NCBI GenBank assembly: GCA_046294495.1
Contig: JBKBKV010000004.1
Location: 1 to 60,917, forward strand
Length of the DNA: 60,917 nucleotides
From: HRBIN23 sp046294495
GTDB lineage: Bacteria > Chloroflexota > Dehalococcoidia > Lucifugimonadales > HRBIN23
Reading direction: 5' to 3'
Below the pieces are notes generated by a model. That model did no database searches, was not told where the DNA came from, and worked only from the letters and a program-made list of their open reading frames with translations. Made by a program: the position numbers and the translations under genes. The stretch's first letter is position 1. The number at the start of each line of letters is the position of its first letter. Below are positions 25,038 to 33,745 of this stretch, in pieces.

Positions 25038-26246
25038 CTACACCACCTGAAGCATCTTGTCCAGAGCCACTTTGGCCCAGTGGGCGATATGTGGTGGGAC
25101 GAGGATTTCGTTGACCACTTCCCCTTGAAGAAGGGCATCCGTTACCCACAGCAAGTAGGCGGGATGAATGCGATACATGGTGGAGCAGGGGCAGATGATG
25201 GGGTCGAGGCAGAAGACCGTCTTGTCGGGGTTCTCTTTGGCGATACGGGTAACCAGGTTGATTTCCGTGCCCACACCCCACACAGTGCCCGGCGGCGCCG
25301 AGGAGATGGTTTTCACAATGTATTCTGTGGAGCCTACATAGTCCGCTATCTGCACCACCTCCATAACGCACTCAGGATGCACAATAATTTTGATATCAGG
25401 ATACTTGGCGCGGGCCTGACGGATTTGCTCCACGGTGAAGCGGGTGTGAACCGAGCAATGCCCTTTCCACAGGATGAGTTTTGCACTGCGCAGTTGGTCT
25501 GGTGTTAGCCCCCCCAAGGGCTTAAAGGGGTTCCATAGCACCATATCCTGAAGGGATAGGCCAAACTTCAGGCCGACATTGCGCCCCAGGTGCTGGTCGG
25601 GGACGAAGAGCATGCGGGGGGCCTGGGCATAGGCCCATTTGAAGACCGGCAGAGCGTTGGAGGATGTGCACACGATACCCCCGTGCTCCCCACACAGGGC
25701 CTTAATGGCGGCGGTGGAGTTCATGTAGGTAACAGGGAGCACCTGCCCCGGCCCCAGAACCTCCTGGAGTTGCTGCCAGCAGTCGTAGACATCCTCGGTG
25801 GGGGCCATATCGGCCATACTGCACCCGGCCATCATGTTAGGGAGGATGACTCTCTGACGGGGCTGGCAAAGGATACGCGCCGTCTCAGCCATAAAGTGCA
25901 CGCCGCAGAAGATGATGAACTCGGCCTCCTCCTGCTGAGCGGCCAGTTGGGAGAGTTTGAAGGAGTCGCCCCGAAAATCAGCAAACTGAATGATGTCGGG
26001 GCGCTGGTAGTGGTGGCCCAGGATAACCACCCGCTTGCCCAAAAGGCGGCGGTTCTCTCGGATGCGCTCTACCAGTTCGTCGGCCGTCATACCCACATAT
26101 TGGGGTGGGAGGCGTTGCCAGCGCACACCCGCCTTCAACTCCTCCTTCAGAGGGAGGGTCTTCAACTCCCCTGTTTGGCAGAAAGCCGATTGCTCCAGTT
26201 CAGTCAGGGGGACCCTGGGAGCCTTGACCCTTACCTCAACAGTCAT
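25038..26246 (-). CDS. nadA: Quinolinate synthase
   Basis: NadA condenses iminoaspartate with dihydroxyacetone phosphate to quinolinate, using an oxygen-sensitive [4Fe-4S] cluster. The 402-residue sequence shows VILGHHYQRPDIIQFADFRGDS, the probable cluster cysteines in MMAGCSMAD, GIVCTSSNA and the late IICPCSTMYRI segment, and HPECVMEV. It is longer than the E. coli protein, as in the type with an N-terminal extension. ATG 26246 is preceded by AAGGGGG. It follows miaB by 12 bases, so miaB and nadA are probably co-transcribed. Confidence 0.95.
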   Translation of the reverse strand: MTVEVRVKAPRVPLTELEQSAFCQTGELKTLPLKEELKAGVRWQRLPPQYVGMTADELVERIRENRRLLGKRVVILGHHYQRPDIIQFADFRGDSFKLSQLAAQQEEAEFIIFCGVHFMAETARILCQPRQRVILPNMMAGCSMADMAPTEDVYDCWQQLQEVLGPGQVLPVTYMNSTAAIKALCGEHGGIVCTSSNALPVFKWAYAQAPRMLFVPDQHLGRNVGLKFGLSLQDMVLWNPFKPLGGLTPDQLRSAKLILWKGHCSVHTRFTVEQIRQARAKYPDIKIIVHPECVMEVVQIADYVGSTEYIVKTISSAPPGTVWGVGTEINLVTRIAKENPDKTVFCLDPIICPCSTMYRIHPAYLLWVTDALLQGEVVNEILVPPHIAHWAKVALDKMLQVV

Positions 26247-26258
26247 TGCCTACCCCCT

Positions 26259-27623
26259 TCACCGTCCAGCACCCAGAGGCTCCCCCTGGAGCGCCCAGGG
26301 GCTGGTCTTAGTAATCCGCACATCTACCAGTTTCCCCATATAGTCTTGTTCACCATCGGAGAAGAAGACCAACTTGTCTGTCCCTGTCCGCCCTCGCCAC
26401 TTCCCCCGCTCCCGCCCGTCCACCAGCACCTCCACCGTTTTCCCCAGGTAGTGGGCGTTGATTTCAGCGGCGATACGCCCCTGGAGGTGCTCCACCTCTT
26501 GCACACGGCGGCGTTTCTCCTCCGCTGGCACATCGTCCTCCATCTTGCGGCTGGCGATGGTGCCTGGGCGCGTGGAGTAGGGGGCTATATGCACCTTGTC
26601 AAAGCGCACCTCGCGAAGCAGGTCCAAAGTGCGCTGGAACTGGGCCTCCGTCTCCCCGCAGAAGCCTACGATGACATCAGTGGAGAGGGCCACATGGGGT
26701 ATAACGGAGCGGATGCGTTCAATGAGGCGCAGGTAGTCATCACGAGTATAGCCCCGGTGCATACGCCTAAGCACCTCGTCATCCCCCGCCTGGACAGGTA
26801 TGTTGATGTGCTTGCATACCTTGTCCAGACGGGCCACTGCCTGGATAATCCGCTCGCTCATGTCGGCGGGATGGGAGGTGAGGAAGCGAATGCGCTCCAC
26901 GCCTGGGATAGCGTGCACAGCGTCCAGCAAGTCAGCCAGGTCGGGCCTTCCTGGCAGGTCGTGGCCGTAGCGGTCTACAATCTGCCCAAGGAGCACAACC
27001 TCCCGCACGCCCCGCTGGGCCAGCAGGCGCACCTCCTGCACCACCTCCTCCAGGGGGCGGCTTACCTCACGCCCGCGCCGATAGGGGATGATGCAGAAGG
27101 TGCACATACGGTCGCACCCGTGGATAACAGGGATGTAGGCACTTATGCCAGGGCGCTGGGGGATGAAGGACGAGAGGCACCCCTCCCAGTTGATACCCAG
27201 ACGCTGGCTGACAAGGTCCAGGATAGGCTTATACTCCTGGGGGCGGGCGAAGACATCCACATAGGGGAACCGTTGGCGCAAGCCGTCATGCCTCTGGCCT
27301 ACCATACAGCCCATCAGGACGATGATGCGGTGAGGGTAGCGCTCCTTGAGGGGCTTTACCAGGCCTAGGGTGCCCACCACCTTCTCCTCGGCGCTCTGGC
27401 GCACCACGCACGAGTTGAGGACAAGCACATCTGCCTGGCGAAAGTCTGGCGCTTCCTCCAGCCCCAGTTGGAGCAGGGCGCTAGCCAGGCGCTCCGAATC
27501 GGATTTGTTCATCTGGCAACCAATGGTCCAGATGGCAAAGGTGCGGGGAAGCCCTGCGGGCCTCCCGTCGCGAGTTTCAGGTGTGGAGGTATCTCCCACC
27601 CAGTGCGTGGTGCCGTTCTGCAT
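26259..27623 (-). CDS. miaB: tRNA-2-methylthio-N6-dimethylallyladenosine synthase
   Basis: A radical-SAM methylthiotransferase acting on A37 of tRNAs reading UNN codons. Residues 28-150 form the UPF0004 domain with cluster cysteines C36, C72 and C106; the radical-SAM triad is C170-x3-C174-x2-C177 in HGCDRMCTFCIIPYRRG; and the C-terminal TRAM domain spans about residues 385-445. The 454-residue length is normal. ATG 27623 starts a slightly extended N-terminus. It heads the nad gene run. Confidence 0.93.
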   Translation of the reverse strand: MQNGTTHWVGDTSTPETRDGRPAGLPRTFAIWTIGCQMNKSDSERLASALLQLGLEEAPDFRQADVLVLNSCVVRQSAEEKVVGTLGLVKPLKERYPHRIIVLMGCMVGQRHDGLRQRFPYVDVFARPQEYKPILDLVSQRLGINWEGCLSSFIPQRPGISAYIPVIHGCDRMCTFCIIPYRRGREVSRPLEEVVQEVRLLAQRGVREVVLLGQIVDRYGHDLPGRPDLADLLDAVHAIPGVERIRFLTSHPADMSERIIQAVARLDKVCKHINIPVQAGDDEVLRRMHRGYTRDDYLRLIERIRSVIPHVALSTDVIVGFCGETEAQFQRTLDLLREVRFDKVHIAPYSTRPGTIASRKMEDDVPAEEKRRRVQEVEHLQGRIAAEINAHYLGKTVEVLVDGRERGKWRGRTGTDKLVFFSDGEQDYMGKLVDVRITKTSPWALQGEPLGAGR

Positions 27624-27649
27624 AACTGCCTACTGAGGCTGAGGGGTGG

Positions 27650-27742
27650 TGGCGGAGGGAACGGGATTCGAACCCGTGAGGGGCCTTTTGGGCCCCCAAG
27701 CGCTTAGCAGGCGCCCGCACTAGACCACTATGCGATCCCTCC
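27650..27742 (-). tRNA. tRNA-Ser (GCT)
   Basis: A class II tRNA on the minus strand: acceptor GGAGGGA pairs with TCCCTCC, the anticodon loop CTGCTAA has GCT, and the long variable arm GGGGGCC-CAAAA-GGCCCCTC forms a hairpin. The T loop is GGTTCGAATCC; the discriminator is G and CCA is encoded at 27650-27652. Confidence 0.96.
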
Positions 27743-27899
27743 ACTACAGCCAGCATAGCAGGGACCGAGCACCCTGGCAATCCCGATTTCGTAGGCAATT
27801 TCGTATCTGGGATGGTGCGGTCTTTCACAATGGCCCCCTCCACCTTCACTGCAGGGTGCACGGCCGCGCTTACCGGTGGATGTAAGGGGGTTACGCCAC

Positions 27900-27929
27900 T
27901 TGACGAGCCCCCAGCCCTTGCCCTATGCT
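27900..27929 (+). promoter_or_regulatory. Promoter candidate for tRNA-Gly
   Basis: TTGACG (27900-27905), 18 bp, TATGCT (27924-27929), 11 bases before the mature tRNA. Confidence 0.5.
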
Positions 27930-27940
27930 AACTGTAGCGA

Positions 27941-28015
27941 GCGGAAGTAGTTCAGGGGTAGAACGCCTCCTTGCCAAGGAGGAGGTCGGGGGTTCAAAGC
28001 CCCTCTTCCGCTCCA
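27941..28015 (+). tRNA. tRNA-Gly (GCC)
   Basis: Acceptor GCGGAAG pairs with CTTCCGC, the anticodon arm is CCTCC-TTGCCAA-GGAGG with anticodon GCC, the T loop is GGTTCAAAGCC, the discriminator is T and CCA is encoded (28013-28015). A T-rich tract (28016-28029) follows and may end transcription. Confidence 0.97.
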
Positions 28016-28071
28016 TTTTTTCTTTTTTCCCTTGAAACGGGGGCTATGGAGGCGTGCCCGGGGCTTCCCGG

Positions 28072-28467
28072 CTAGGCTGATGGGGTTGAGGGGCGGAAGC
28101 CGTTGCGCTTGATACGCTCTACAGCCTCCACCACGCGATAAAGTTCCCGGTCATCGGGGTCAACCTGGCGATAAGGTTTTACCCATACCCCTGAATACTT
28201 CTGCACCAGGAACTCGTCATCGTCCACCACCATATCTGGCCGAATAGGGCAGTCAGAGTCCTTATCCAGGCAGTCGGTAACCCAGGGGGCAAGGCCAAAT
28301 GTGTGCACTACCCGTTCGGCGTGGGAACGGCCCGTCGCTGTCCACACATAGATATCGCACCCCTGGCCCTTCAGGAGGCGGAACACCTCTTCCGCCCCCG
28401 GGCGCAAGGCCCACCGGCTTCCATCGGCGAAGAGAAGGGTAAGGTCTACATCAAAGAAGACCTTCAT
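28072..28467 (-). CDS. Small HAD-like phosphatase
   Basis: A 131-residue HAD-superfamily protein. The nucleophile motif is FFDVDLTLLF with D6 and D8 (DxDxT), motif II is VWTATGRSHAE, where T and R follow the strand, and the acidic motif is PDMVVDDDEFL around residues 88-98. No sizeable cap domain is present, as in C0-type HADs. Its partner or substrate cannot be inferred; it is divergent from trmI. ATG 28467 lies 53 bases from the trmI promoter region. Confidence 0.8.
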   Translation of the reverse strand: MKVFFDVDLTLLFADGSRWALRPGAEEVFRLLKGQGCDIYVWTATGRSHAERVVHTFGLAPWVTDCLDKDSDCPIRPDMVVDDDEFLVQKYSGVWVKPYRQVDPDDRELYRVVEAVERIKRNGFRPSTPSA

Positions 28468-28519
28468 ACCCTATATCCCCCCTGTGTCCGAAAGTTATGT
28501 GCAGTTTGGCACACCGCTG

Positions 28520-28548
28520 TAGACAAACTTACCCCCACACGCTATCAT
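28520..28548 (+). promoter_or_regulatory. Promoter candidate for the trmI operon
   Basis: TAGACA (28520-28525), 17 bp, TATCAT (28543-28548), each five of six to consensus, 19 bases before the predicted TTG start. Confidence 0.6.
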
Positions 28549-28567
28549 AACACAAGGGGCGGGTGCT

Positions 28568-29431
28568 TTGGAAAGCGAAGGTAGTGCGTCCGAGGGGCCT
28601 GTGTTCCGCCCAGGAGACCAGGTGCTCCTGGTTGATAGGAAGGGCCGTCGTTACCTTTTCGTCCTGCGCCCTGGGCACGCTTTCCACACCCATCTGGGTG
28701 TCCTGCCCCACGATGACATCTTAGCCCAGGCCCCTGGCACCCGTATCTCCGCGGAGGGGCACCGCTTCCTGGCCTTGCGCCCCACCCTGGCCGACTTCAT
28801 CCAAGAATTGCCTAGGGTTACCCAAGTTATCTACCCCAAAGACCTGGGTGCTATTCTGATCTATGGCGACATCTTCCCTGGGGCGCGTGTGCTGGAAGCG
28901 GGCATGGGGTCAGGGGCGCTCACCCTGGCCCTGCTGCGGGCCGTTGGGCCTTCGGGACGGGTCTACTCCTACGAGGTGCGGCGAGAATACATCCCCAAGG
29001 CTTTGCAAAACATCCACGCTATCTTCCCAGAGCCTGAAAACCTGGTTGTCCGCGAGGCGGATGTTTACCAGGGCATCCTGGAAAGGGACCTGGACCGCAT
29101 AGTCCTGGATGTGCCGGAGCCATGGCGGGCCATCTCCCACGCCGCCTCGGCACTGGTGCCAGGGGGCATTTTGCTCTGTTGGCTACCCACGGTGCTACAG
29201 GTGCACCGCCTGGTTATGGCCCTGGATGCTCACCCAGAGTTTGACCTGGTGGAGTCCTTTGAGATGCTTCAGCGCCCGTGGCACTTCTCCCCTATGAGCG
29301 CACGCCCCGCCCACCGTATGGTAGCCCACACCGGCTTTATCACCACCGCCCGCCGGTGCGCGCCCGGTAAGCCCCCACGCCCCCAGAAGGCCCCCAGTGA
29401 ACAGGAGGGAGAGGAACATGAACCGCAGTGA
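28568..29431 (+). CDS. trmI: tRNA (adenine58-N1)-methyltransferase
   Basis: TrmI methylates A58 in the T loop, a modification that stabilises tRNA at high temperature. The 287-residue protein has the small N-terminal beta domain (FRPGDQVLLVDRKGRRYLF), the linker RPTLADFIQELPRVTQVIYPKD typical of the family, the SAM motif VLEAGMGSGALTLALLRAVG near residue 110 and the catalytic RIVLDVPEPW. The C-terminus is a Pro/Glu-rich tail. The start is the unusual TTG 28568; a GTG 11 codons downstream is possible. It overlaps the next gene by 14 bases. Confidence 0.9.
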   Translation: MESEGSASEGPVFRPGDQVLLVDRKGRRYLFVLRPGHAFHTHLGVLPHDDILAQAPGTRISAEGHRFLALRPTLADFIQELPRVTQVIYPKDLGAILIYGDIFPGARVLEAGMGSGALTLALLRAVGPSGRVYSYEVRREYIPKALQNIHAIFPEPENLVVREADVYQGILERDLDRIVLDVPEPWRAISHAASALVPGGILLCWLPTVLQVHRLVMALDAHPEFDLVESFEMLQRPWHFSPMSARPAHRMVAHTGFITTARRCAPGKPPRPQKAPSEQEGEEHEPQ

Positions 29432-29975
29432 AGCCCTGGCCATTGTCAACGAGTTTGTGAAGACCGACAGCCTACGCAAGCACCTGCTTTCGGTAGAGGC
29501 GGCTATGCGTGCCTATGCCCGCAAGTATGGAGAGGACGAGGAGACCTGGGGTGTGGCGGGCTTACTCCACGACTTTGACTGGGAGATTTGCCCTACCCCA
29601 GATCAGCACCCAGCCTACGGCGCCAATATCCTGCGCCAGCGAGGGGTGCCAGAGCAGATCGTGCGGGCTGTCCTCACCCACGGCGACCACACTGGAATAC
29701 CCAGGGAGAGCCGCATGGAGAAGGCCCTCTTCGCTGTGGATGAACTGTGCGGTTTCCTCATCGCCGTGGCTCTGGTGCGCCCTACCAGAAGCCTGGCGGA
29801 TATAACCCCCCAGTCCGTCCGACGAAAGATGAAGGACAAGGCCTTTGCCCGCAATGTGCGACGAGAGGACATCCTTAAAGGTGCAGAGGAATTGGGTGTA
29901 GACCTAGATGAGCATATCACCTTCGTTGCCCAGGCTCTTCAGCCTGTGGCCACCAGCCTGGGGCTAAACCCGTGA
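29418..29975 (+). CDS. HD-domain hydrolase
   Basis: A 185-residue HD-superfamily protein: the metal-binding pair is in GLLHDFDWEI and the following His residues lie in LTHGDHTG. Helices downstream (LCGFLIAVALVRPTRSLADI) are typical of the COG2316 HDIG group, whose substrate is unknown. ATG 29418 is chosen because GGAGGGA precedes it; the frame upstream is inside trmI. Overlap with trmI implies co-translation. It is not one of the large signalling HD-GYP proteins. Confidence 0.83.
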   Translation: MNRSEALAIVNEFVKTDSLRKHLLSVEAAMRAYARKYGEDEETWGVAGLLHDFDWEICPTPDQHPAYGANILRQRGVPEQIVRAVLTHGDHTGIPRESRMEKALFAVDELCGFLIAVALVRPTRSLADITPQSVRRKMKDKAFARNVRREDILKGAEELGVDLDEHITFVAQALQPVATSLGLNP

Positions 29976-29991
29976 GCGGAAGGAGGGCAAG

Positions 29992-30462
29992 ATGTTCCGT
30001 TGCGCAACATTAGAGGACTTACCTCGCCTCGTGGCCCTGGAAAGGGAGGGTTTCCCTCCCGAGGAGGCCTTCTCCGAAGGGCGACTGCGCTACCTGCTGA
30101 CCCGCGCCCAGGGCAAGGTGGTGGTAGCCGAGGAGAACGGCGATATATTGGGCTTTATCGCGCTCCTCTGGCGCTATCGCTCCAAGATAGGGCGGATTTA
30201 CGATATCGTGGTCTCCCCAAAGGCGCGGGGGCGGGGAATCGGCACTGCCCTAGTTCAGGAGGCTGAGCGCATCGCCCGCAAGCGGGGGCTTGCCTCTATC
30301 GCCCTAGAGGTCAAGGCCAGTAACCGGGACGCCCGTTGCCTGTATGAGCACTGCGGGTATATCCCAGTCCTTGACCTGCCCAACTACTACGGGGAGGGGG
30401 TGCACGCTGTCCGCTATCGCAAGACCCTGGACACTAGCGCGGCCACAGCCAAGGCCGGCTAG
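29992..30462 (+). CDS. GNAT family N-acetyltransferase
   Basis: A 156-residue acetyltransferase. The acetyl-CoA pyrophosphate-binding motif A is YDIVVSPKARGRGIGTALVQEAERIARKRGL (around residues 63-93), followed by LEVKASNRDARCLYEHCGYIP, as in RimI-like enzymes. It lies 17 bases after the HD gene with GGAGGG before ATG 29992 and ends in a Ser/Ala-rich tail. A ribosomal-protein acetylase (RimI) is possible but not established. It converges with ade. Confidence 0.87.
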   Translation: MFRCATLEDLPRLVALEREGFPPEEAFSEGRLRYLLTRAQGKVVVAEENGDILGFIALLWRYRSKIGRIYDIVVSPKARGRGIGTALVQEAERIARKRGLASIALEVKASNRDARCLYEHCGYIPVLDLPNYYGEGVHAVRYRKTLDTSAATAKAG

Positions 30463-30470
30463 CACACCCT

Positions 30471-32177
30471 TTACACCTCTACAAAACGGGCGTTCATAAC
30501 ATCTACCAGGCCCCGGTCGGTCAGTTTTAACTCCGGAATAACGGGAAGGGCCAGGAAAGAGAGAACAGAGAAGGGGGATGCCACCCGGCATCCCAGGGAT
30601 GAGGCCAGATGTTCCAACTCTTCCACCCTTTGCGCCACTGTTTCTAGAGGCTCTGGGGAGAGGAGGCCAGCAATAGGGAGGGCGAGGGAACCCAACACTT
30701 TCCCCCCTGCAGCCACCACAAGCCCCCCGTGCATGCGCTCCACTTCCTTTACGGCCTCAAAGATGTCCTGGTCTTCCACGCCCACCACCACGATGTTATG
30801 AGAGTCGTGGGCAACGGAGGTAGCAAGGGCGCCTCTATGGAGGCCAAACCCTTTCACTAGCCCCAGCCCGATGTTCCCAGTGGCCTTGTGGCGCTCCACC
30901 ACTGCCAGTTTCAGTATGTCTCGCTGGGTGTCAGCCACGATGGTGCCATTGCGTCGCAAGGGGCGTTCTTCTACCCAACGGGTGATAATCTGGCCTGGGA
31001 CTATCTCTATAACTGGAACAGCGTCCCGCCCGCCCCAGCGCAGGGCCAGGTGGGAGGCGGTAAAAGGCCTAATGTGCACCGTATCCCACATCCATGGGGC
31101 TTTAGGCGTGCGGGCCGAAAAGAGCGCCTGGCCCCCCTCAGCTACCAGGCGTCCCCGGTAAAAGACCCTTTCAACACGGAAAGCCCGTAGGTCGTCCAGC
31201 ACGAGGAGGTTAGCCCAATAGCCGGGAGCAATGCCTCCTAACCCCTCCAAACGGAAGTAGGTGGCTGGCACCAGGGAAGCCATCGTAACAGCCATCACCG
31301 GGTCCACGCCTAAGGCGATGGCCTTGCGCACCACCGCATCCACATCCCCGTCTTTGTAGATATCTTTGGCGTTGCGGTCGTCCACCACCAGCATGCACCG
31401 GCGGTAGGTATGTGCGTTCACCAGAGGGAGAAGTTCCTCCAGGTTCTTCTCGGTAGAGCCTTCCCGAATCATAAGATACATCCCACGGCGCAGTTTCTCT
31501 TCCCCCTCTTCCCGGCGGGTGGTCTCGTGGTCGGAACCAATAAGAGGGGCTAGGTAAGCATTCAAGGCCTTGCCGGTTACCCTAGGAGCGTGGCCATCCC
31601 TTACCCGCCCCTGGGCGGCGTAGATCTTAGCCAACACCTGGGGGTCTCCCTGAATAACCCCTGGAAAGTTCATTATCTCCCCCAGGCCCAACACTCCCTT
31701 CCAGCGCAGCGCCTGGCGCACCTCGGCAGGCCCCAGGGTAGCCCCCGAGGTCTCCATAGTGGTGGCTGGCACACACGAGGGGGCCATAAAGAACATGTCC
31801 AGAGGCACACGCCCGGCACACCTTATAACCCAGCGCATCCCTCGCAGCCCGCACACATTGGCCACTTCGTGCAAGTCTGTAACGCAAGCCAGGGTGCCCC
31901 GAGGCACCACCGCCCGCGCATACTGGCTCACCGAGAGATAAGTGCTCTCCAGGTGGTAGTGCCCATCAATGAGGCCAGGGGCAAGCCATCGCCCTTGCAA
32001 ATCCAGGACCTCGTGTGCATTGCGGTAGTCTCCAATGCCGGCAATGCGCCCCTGGGCGATGGCTACATCGCCTGTCTCTATCTCTGCGGTGAAGGCATTG
32101 ATAATGCGGGCATTGCGTAGGAGCAGGTCAGCCGGGGCATCGCCCCGTGCCACTGCGATGAGGCGGTTCAGGTCCAT
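30471..32177 (-). CDS. ade: Adenine deaminase
   Basis: An amidohydrolase converting adenine to hypoxanthine for purine salvage. The 568-residue sequence shows the barrel metal motif GLIDGHYHLE (H73 and H75), VTDLHEVANVCG, the glutamate-containing GLGEIMNFPGV and the adenine-deaminase C-terminal region with ATSVAHDSHNIVVVG. ATG 32177 follows GGAGGGGGGAGAGC; the longer frame to 32243 runs deeper into hpt. It overlaps hpt, whose product uses hypoxanthine, so the two genes act in sequence. Confidence 0.93.
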   Translation of the reverse strand: MDLNRLIAVARGDAPADLLLRNARIINAFTAEIETGDVAIAQGRIAGIGDYRNAHEVLDLQGRWLAPGLIDGHYHLESTYLSVSQYARAVVPRGTLACVTDLHEVANVCGLRGMRWVIRCAGRVPLDMFFMAPSCVPATTMETSGATLGPAEVRQALRWKGVLGLGEIMNFPGVIQGDPQVLAKIYAAQGRVRDGHAPRVTGKALNAYLAPLIGSDHETTRREEGEEKLRRGMYLMIREGSTEKNLEELLPLVNAHTYRRCMLVVDDRNAKDIYKDGDVDAVVRKAIALGVDPVMAVTMASLVPATYFRLEGLGGIAPGYWANLLVLDDLRAFRVERVFYRGRLVAEGGQALFSARTPKAPWMWDTVHIRPFTASHLALRWGGRDAVPVIEIVPGQIITRWVEERPLRRNGTIVADTQRDILKLAVVERHKATGNIGLGLVKGFGLHRGALATSVAHDSHNIVVVGVEDQDIFEAVKEVERMHGGLVVAAGGKVLGSLALPIAGLLSPEPLETVAQRVEELEHLASSLGCRVASPFSVLSFLALPVIPELKLTDRGLVDVMNARFVEV

Positions 32178-32688
32178 GCTCTCCCCCCTCCAGGGCATAA
32201 ATGCCGGGGAGCCAGCGGTAGGCCTCCCCCTTGTCCAGACCATAGCCCACTACAAAGCGGTCGGGTAAGGTAAAGCCCAGGTAGTCTATAGGGACTGGCA
32301 CCTTGCGGCGGGAGGGCTTGTCCAAGAGCACACAGGTGCGCAGGGAGAGTGGGGAGAACCTCCTAAGGTAGGCCAACACAGCGCTGGTGGTGTAGCCCGT
32401 ATCCACGATATCTTCCACCACCAGGACATGGCGCCCCTTTGGAGGGATGCGCACCCCCGATTGCACCCGTGCAGGAGCAGAGGGGTTGGTGGCAGAGCCG
32501 TAGGTGGCCACCCGCACAAAGTCTATCTCTAAAGGCATATCCAGGGCCCGCACCAGGTCGGCCAGGAAGATAAAGGCCCCCTTCAACACACCTACCAGGA
32601 GAGGGCAAAGGCCCTGGTAGTCCCCTTTCACCGCCTGTGCCAGGCGCTGAACGCCCTGGGCAACCTCCTTTGAGGAGATGAGTAGCAC
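32128..32688 (-). CDS. hpt: Hypoxanthine phosphoribosyltransferase
   Basis: Hpt converts hypoxanthine (or guanine) and PRPP to IMP (or GMP). The PRPP-binding motif is HVLVVEDIVDTGYTTSAVL (about residues 87-105), preceded by VRVATYGS and followed by FVVGYGLDKGEAYRWLP near the C-terminus. GTG 32688 gives the standard MLLISSKE-type start with GGAGAG upstream. The last 50 bases lie within the start of ade, in another frame, giving a tail longer than usual and tight translational coupling. Confidence 0.94.
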   Translation of the reverse strand: MLLISSKEVAQGVQRLAQAVKGDYQGLCPLLVGVLKGAFIFLADLVRALDMPLEIDFVRVATYGSATNPSAPARVQSGVRIPPKGRHVLVVEDIVDTGYTTSAVLAYLRRFSPLSLRTCVLLDKPSRRKVPVPIDYLGFTLPDRFVVGYGLDKGEAYRWLPGIYALEGGEHGPEPPHRSGTGRCPG

Positions 32689-32753
32689 TAAGCGCTCTCC
32701 ACCAGGCAGGATGTAACTATCCGTTGCACGGCCTCCCCGGATCTAGTAATAAG

Positions 32754-32785
32754 AGGGGCACCCCCATTATAGCGAGAGTGCCCCT
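32754..32785. terminator. Hairpin AGGGGCAC/GTGCCCCT with a -10-like loop
   Basis: An 8-bp perfect stem with a 16-base loop lies between rpsI and hpt. On the minus strand its loop contains TATAAT (32766-32771), so it may act either as the promoter region of hpt or, for transcripts of the upstream hpt side, as a structural element. No good -35 was found. Confidence 0.35.
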
Positions 32786-32834
32786 TATGCGGCTACTGGG
32801 ACAGCGGCCGACACTGCCCCCGAGGGTGAATGGT

Positions 32835-33269
32835 CTAGCGCTTGCTGTATTGGGGGGCGCGGCGTGCCCGCTTGAGGCCATACTTCTTGCGCTCTTTCAC
32901 CCTGGGGTCGCGGGTCAGCAACCCGTGCTGACGGAGAGGGGCCTTGAGGGCGGGGTCGGCCACCACCAGGGCTCGGGCAACGCCATGGCGCAAGGCGTCG
33001 GCCCAGGCCGAAATCCCACCCCCGTGCACCTTGGCCACCACAGCAAACTTGCCCAAGGTCCCGGTTACCCGGAAGGGCTCCAAAACAGTAGCCTGCCAGG
33101 TCTCCAGGGGAAATACCACTTCAAAGGGCTTATCGTTGACGGTAAAGTTGTTACCCCCAGGATAGAGGCGCACCTGGGCAACAGCAGTCTTTCGCTTGCC
33201 CACAGCGTAGAAGTAGCGCGGGGCCTCGGCCTGTGCCCCGGGTGTAGAGGCAACGGCTGGCGTGGTCAC
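32835..33269 (-). CDS. rpsI: 30S ribosomal protein S9
   Basis: S9 of the small subunit, whose C-terminal tail contacts P-site tRNA. The 144-residue sequence has AVGKRKTAVAQVRLYPG, the GGGISAWADALRHGVARAL stretch, and ends in RRAPQYSKR, the conserved tail with terminal SKR. The first 17 residues are a variable extension. It overlaps rplM by four bases (ATGA) and is the last gene of the operon. Confidence 0.97.
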   Translation of the reverse strand: MTTPAVASTPGAQAEAPRYFYAVGKRKTAVAQVRLYPGGNNFTVNDKPFEVVFPLETWQATVLEPFRVTGTLGKFAVVAKVHGGGISAWADALRHGVARALVVADPALKAPLRQHGLLTRDPRVKERKKYGLKRARRAPQYSKR

Positions 33270-33745
33270 GAGGCTTTCACCTCCTCTTGTGGCTGTTCAG
33301 GTTCGGCGGGGAAACCCGCTATTTGCGCCTGGTGAGGATGCTCCGGCCCAGGGTAAACCTTCAGGCGCGAGAGCATCTTCCTGCCCAGGCTAGATTTGGG
33401 GAGCATCCTCTGCACTGCCAGTTTGATGACCCGTTCAGGATTTCTCTGAAGCATCTGTTCCAGGGTGAACTCGCGTAAGCCACCAGGGTAGCCGCTGTGG
33501 AAGTAGTAAATCTTCTGGCGCATCTTCTTCCCCGTTACATTGACCTTGCTGGCGTTGACTACCACCACAAAGTCGCCAGTAGCCATATGCCGGGTGTAGA
33601 TGGCCTTGTCCTTGCCTTGCAAGACGCGGGCGATGCGGGTCGCCAACCTTCCCAGCACCTGCCCTTCAGCGTTTATAAGGTGCCAGCGGGGCCGGATCTC
33701 CCGGGGGCTGGGCACATAGGTTCTCAGCGTCCTTACTCTCGTCAC
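33266..33745 (-). CDS. rplM: 50S ribosomal protein L13
   Basis: An early assembly protein of the large subunit. Recognised by RPRWHLINAEGQVLGRLATRIARVLQGKDKAIYTRHMATGDFVVVVNASKV and MLPKSSLGRKMLSRLKVYPGPEHPHQAQ in fragments. The protein is 159 residues, with a roughly 20-residue Glu/Pro-rich tail beyond the usual end. It overlaps truA and rpsI by four bases each. Confidence 0.97.
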   Translation of the reverse strand: MTRVRTLRTYVPSPREIRPRWHLINAEGQVLGRLATRIARVLQGKDKAIYTRHMATGDFVVVVNASKVNVTGKKMRQKIYYFHSGYPGGLREFTLEQMLQRNPERVIKLAVQRMLPKSSLGRKMLSRLKVYPGPEHPHQAQIAGFPAEPEQPQEEVKAS

